Source: Planctomycetota bacterium (GTDB lineage Bacteria > Planctomycetota > UBA1135 > JALUZX01). From it: a DNA stretch of 6,691 nucleotides. Below are positions 6,619 to 6,691 of this stretch, in pieces. The stretch covers positions 1 to 6,691 of the forward strand of contig JALUZX010000653.1 of assembly GCA_027011425.1 (NCBI GenBank), read 5' to 3'. The first letter of the stretch is position 1, and each line of letters begins with the position of its first letter. Both the position numbers and the translations under genes were made by a program. The notes under the pieces were generated by a model. It had not been told where the DNA came from and ran no database searches. It worked only from the letters and a program-made list of their open reading frames with translations.

Positions 6619-6691
6619 ACATCAACCTATCCATGAAACTTCCCGCGACGGCGCTGGTCCTCTTTCTTCTTCCCTTGGGTCTCCCCCAGAT
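6615..6691 (+). CDS. Start of a secreted or membrane protein, cut by window edge
   Basis: Only the N-terminus is visible. From ATG 6633 it reads MKLPATALVLFLLPLGLPQ, a short basic end plus a hydrophobic core, as in a signal peptide or membrane anchor. A TTG at 6615 in the same frame would overlap the nucleotidyltransferase TGA (TTGA), with AAGGA at 6601-6605 upstream. It adds NINLS before the ATG. The ATG itself has no visible Shine-Dalgarno, so I slightly favour the TTG. Function cannot be inferred. Confidence 0.5.
   Translation, partial: MNINLSMKLPATALVLFLLPLGLPQ

Overview
The window appears to come from a G+C-rich bacterial chromosome. Lines I counted by hand in the protein-coding parts run at 60-78% G+C. 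It is almost fully coding. The phylum cannot be fixed from the sequence. The FAD/NapH/ferredoxin fusion, a plant-CslA-like family 2 glycosyltransferase and a small-protein/nucleotidyltransferase pair fit an environmental, Gram-negative-like bacterium with anaerobic or microaerobic electron transfer (Planctomycetota, Acidobacteriota or a deltaproteobacterial lineage are possible). No rRNA, tRNA, CRISPR array, insertion sequence or integrase was seen.

Minus-strand half (about 4541 down to 1). Three genes are packed head to tail with overlapping ends, so they look like one translationally coupled operon. The first is a membrane redox fusion: a flavin/pyridine-nucleotide reductase module, then a NapH/NosR-like polytopic membrane module, then two [4Fe-4S] ferredoxin motifs. 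The second is a processive-type GT2 glycosyltransferase of the cellulose synthase/mannan synthase kind. The third is a multi-membrane-span GT-C glycosyltransferase cut by the left edge of the window. The two glycosyltransferases plausibly build or decorate a surface glycan or glycolipid. Why a redox protein leads the operon is not explained by anything visible.

Divergent gap (4542-4798). This holds a T8 tract inside a short inverted repeat, a CCCGGG palindrome and no clear promoter. It separates the redox operon from a plus-strand radical SAM enzyme (4799-5689). That enzyme has a canonical CxxxCxxC site and a cysteine-rich, SPASM-like C-terminus. The divergent redox fusion is a possible electron source for it, but that is inference.

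Plus-strand right part (5690-6691). A 96-bp gap with several small inverted repeats precedes an 85-residue hypothetical protein. Its stop overlaps the GTG start of a 192-residue DNA-polymerase-beta-fold nucleotidyltransferase. The pair resembles a toxin-antitoxin or abortive-infection type module, and the second gene is clearly less G+C-rich (about 51% over 6181-6480). The window ends inside the signal-peptide-like start of another gene.
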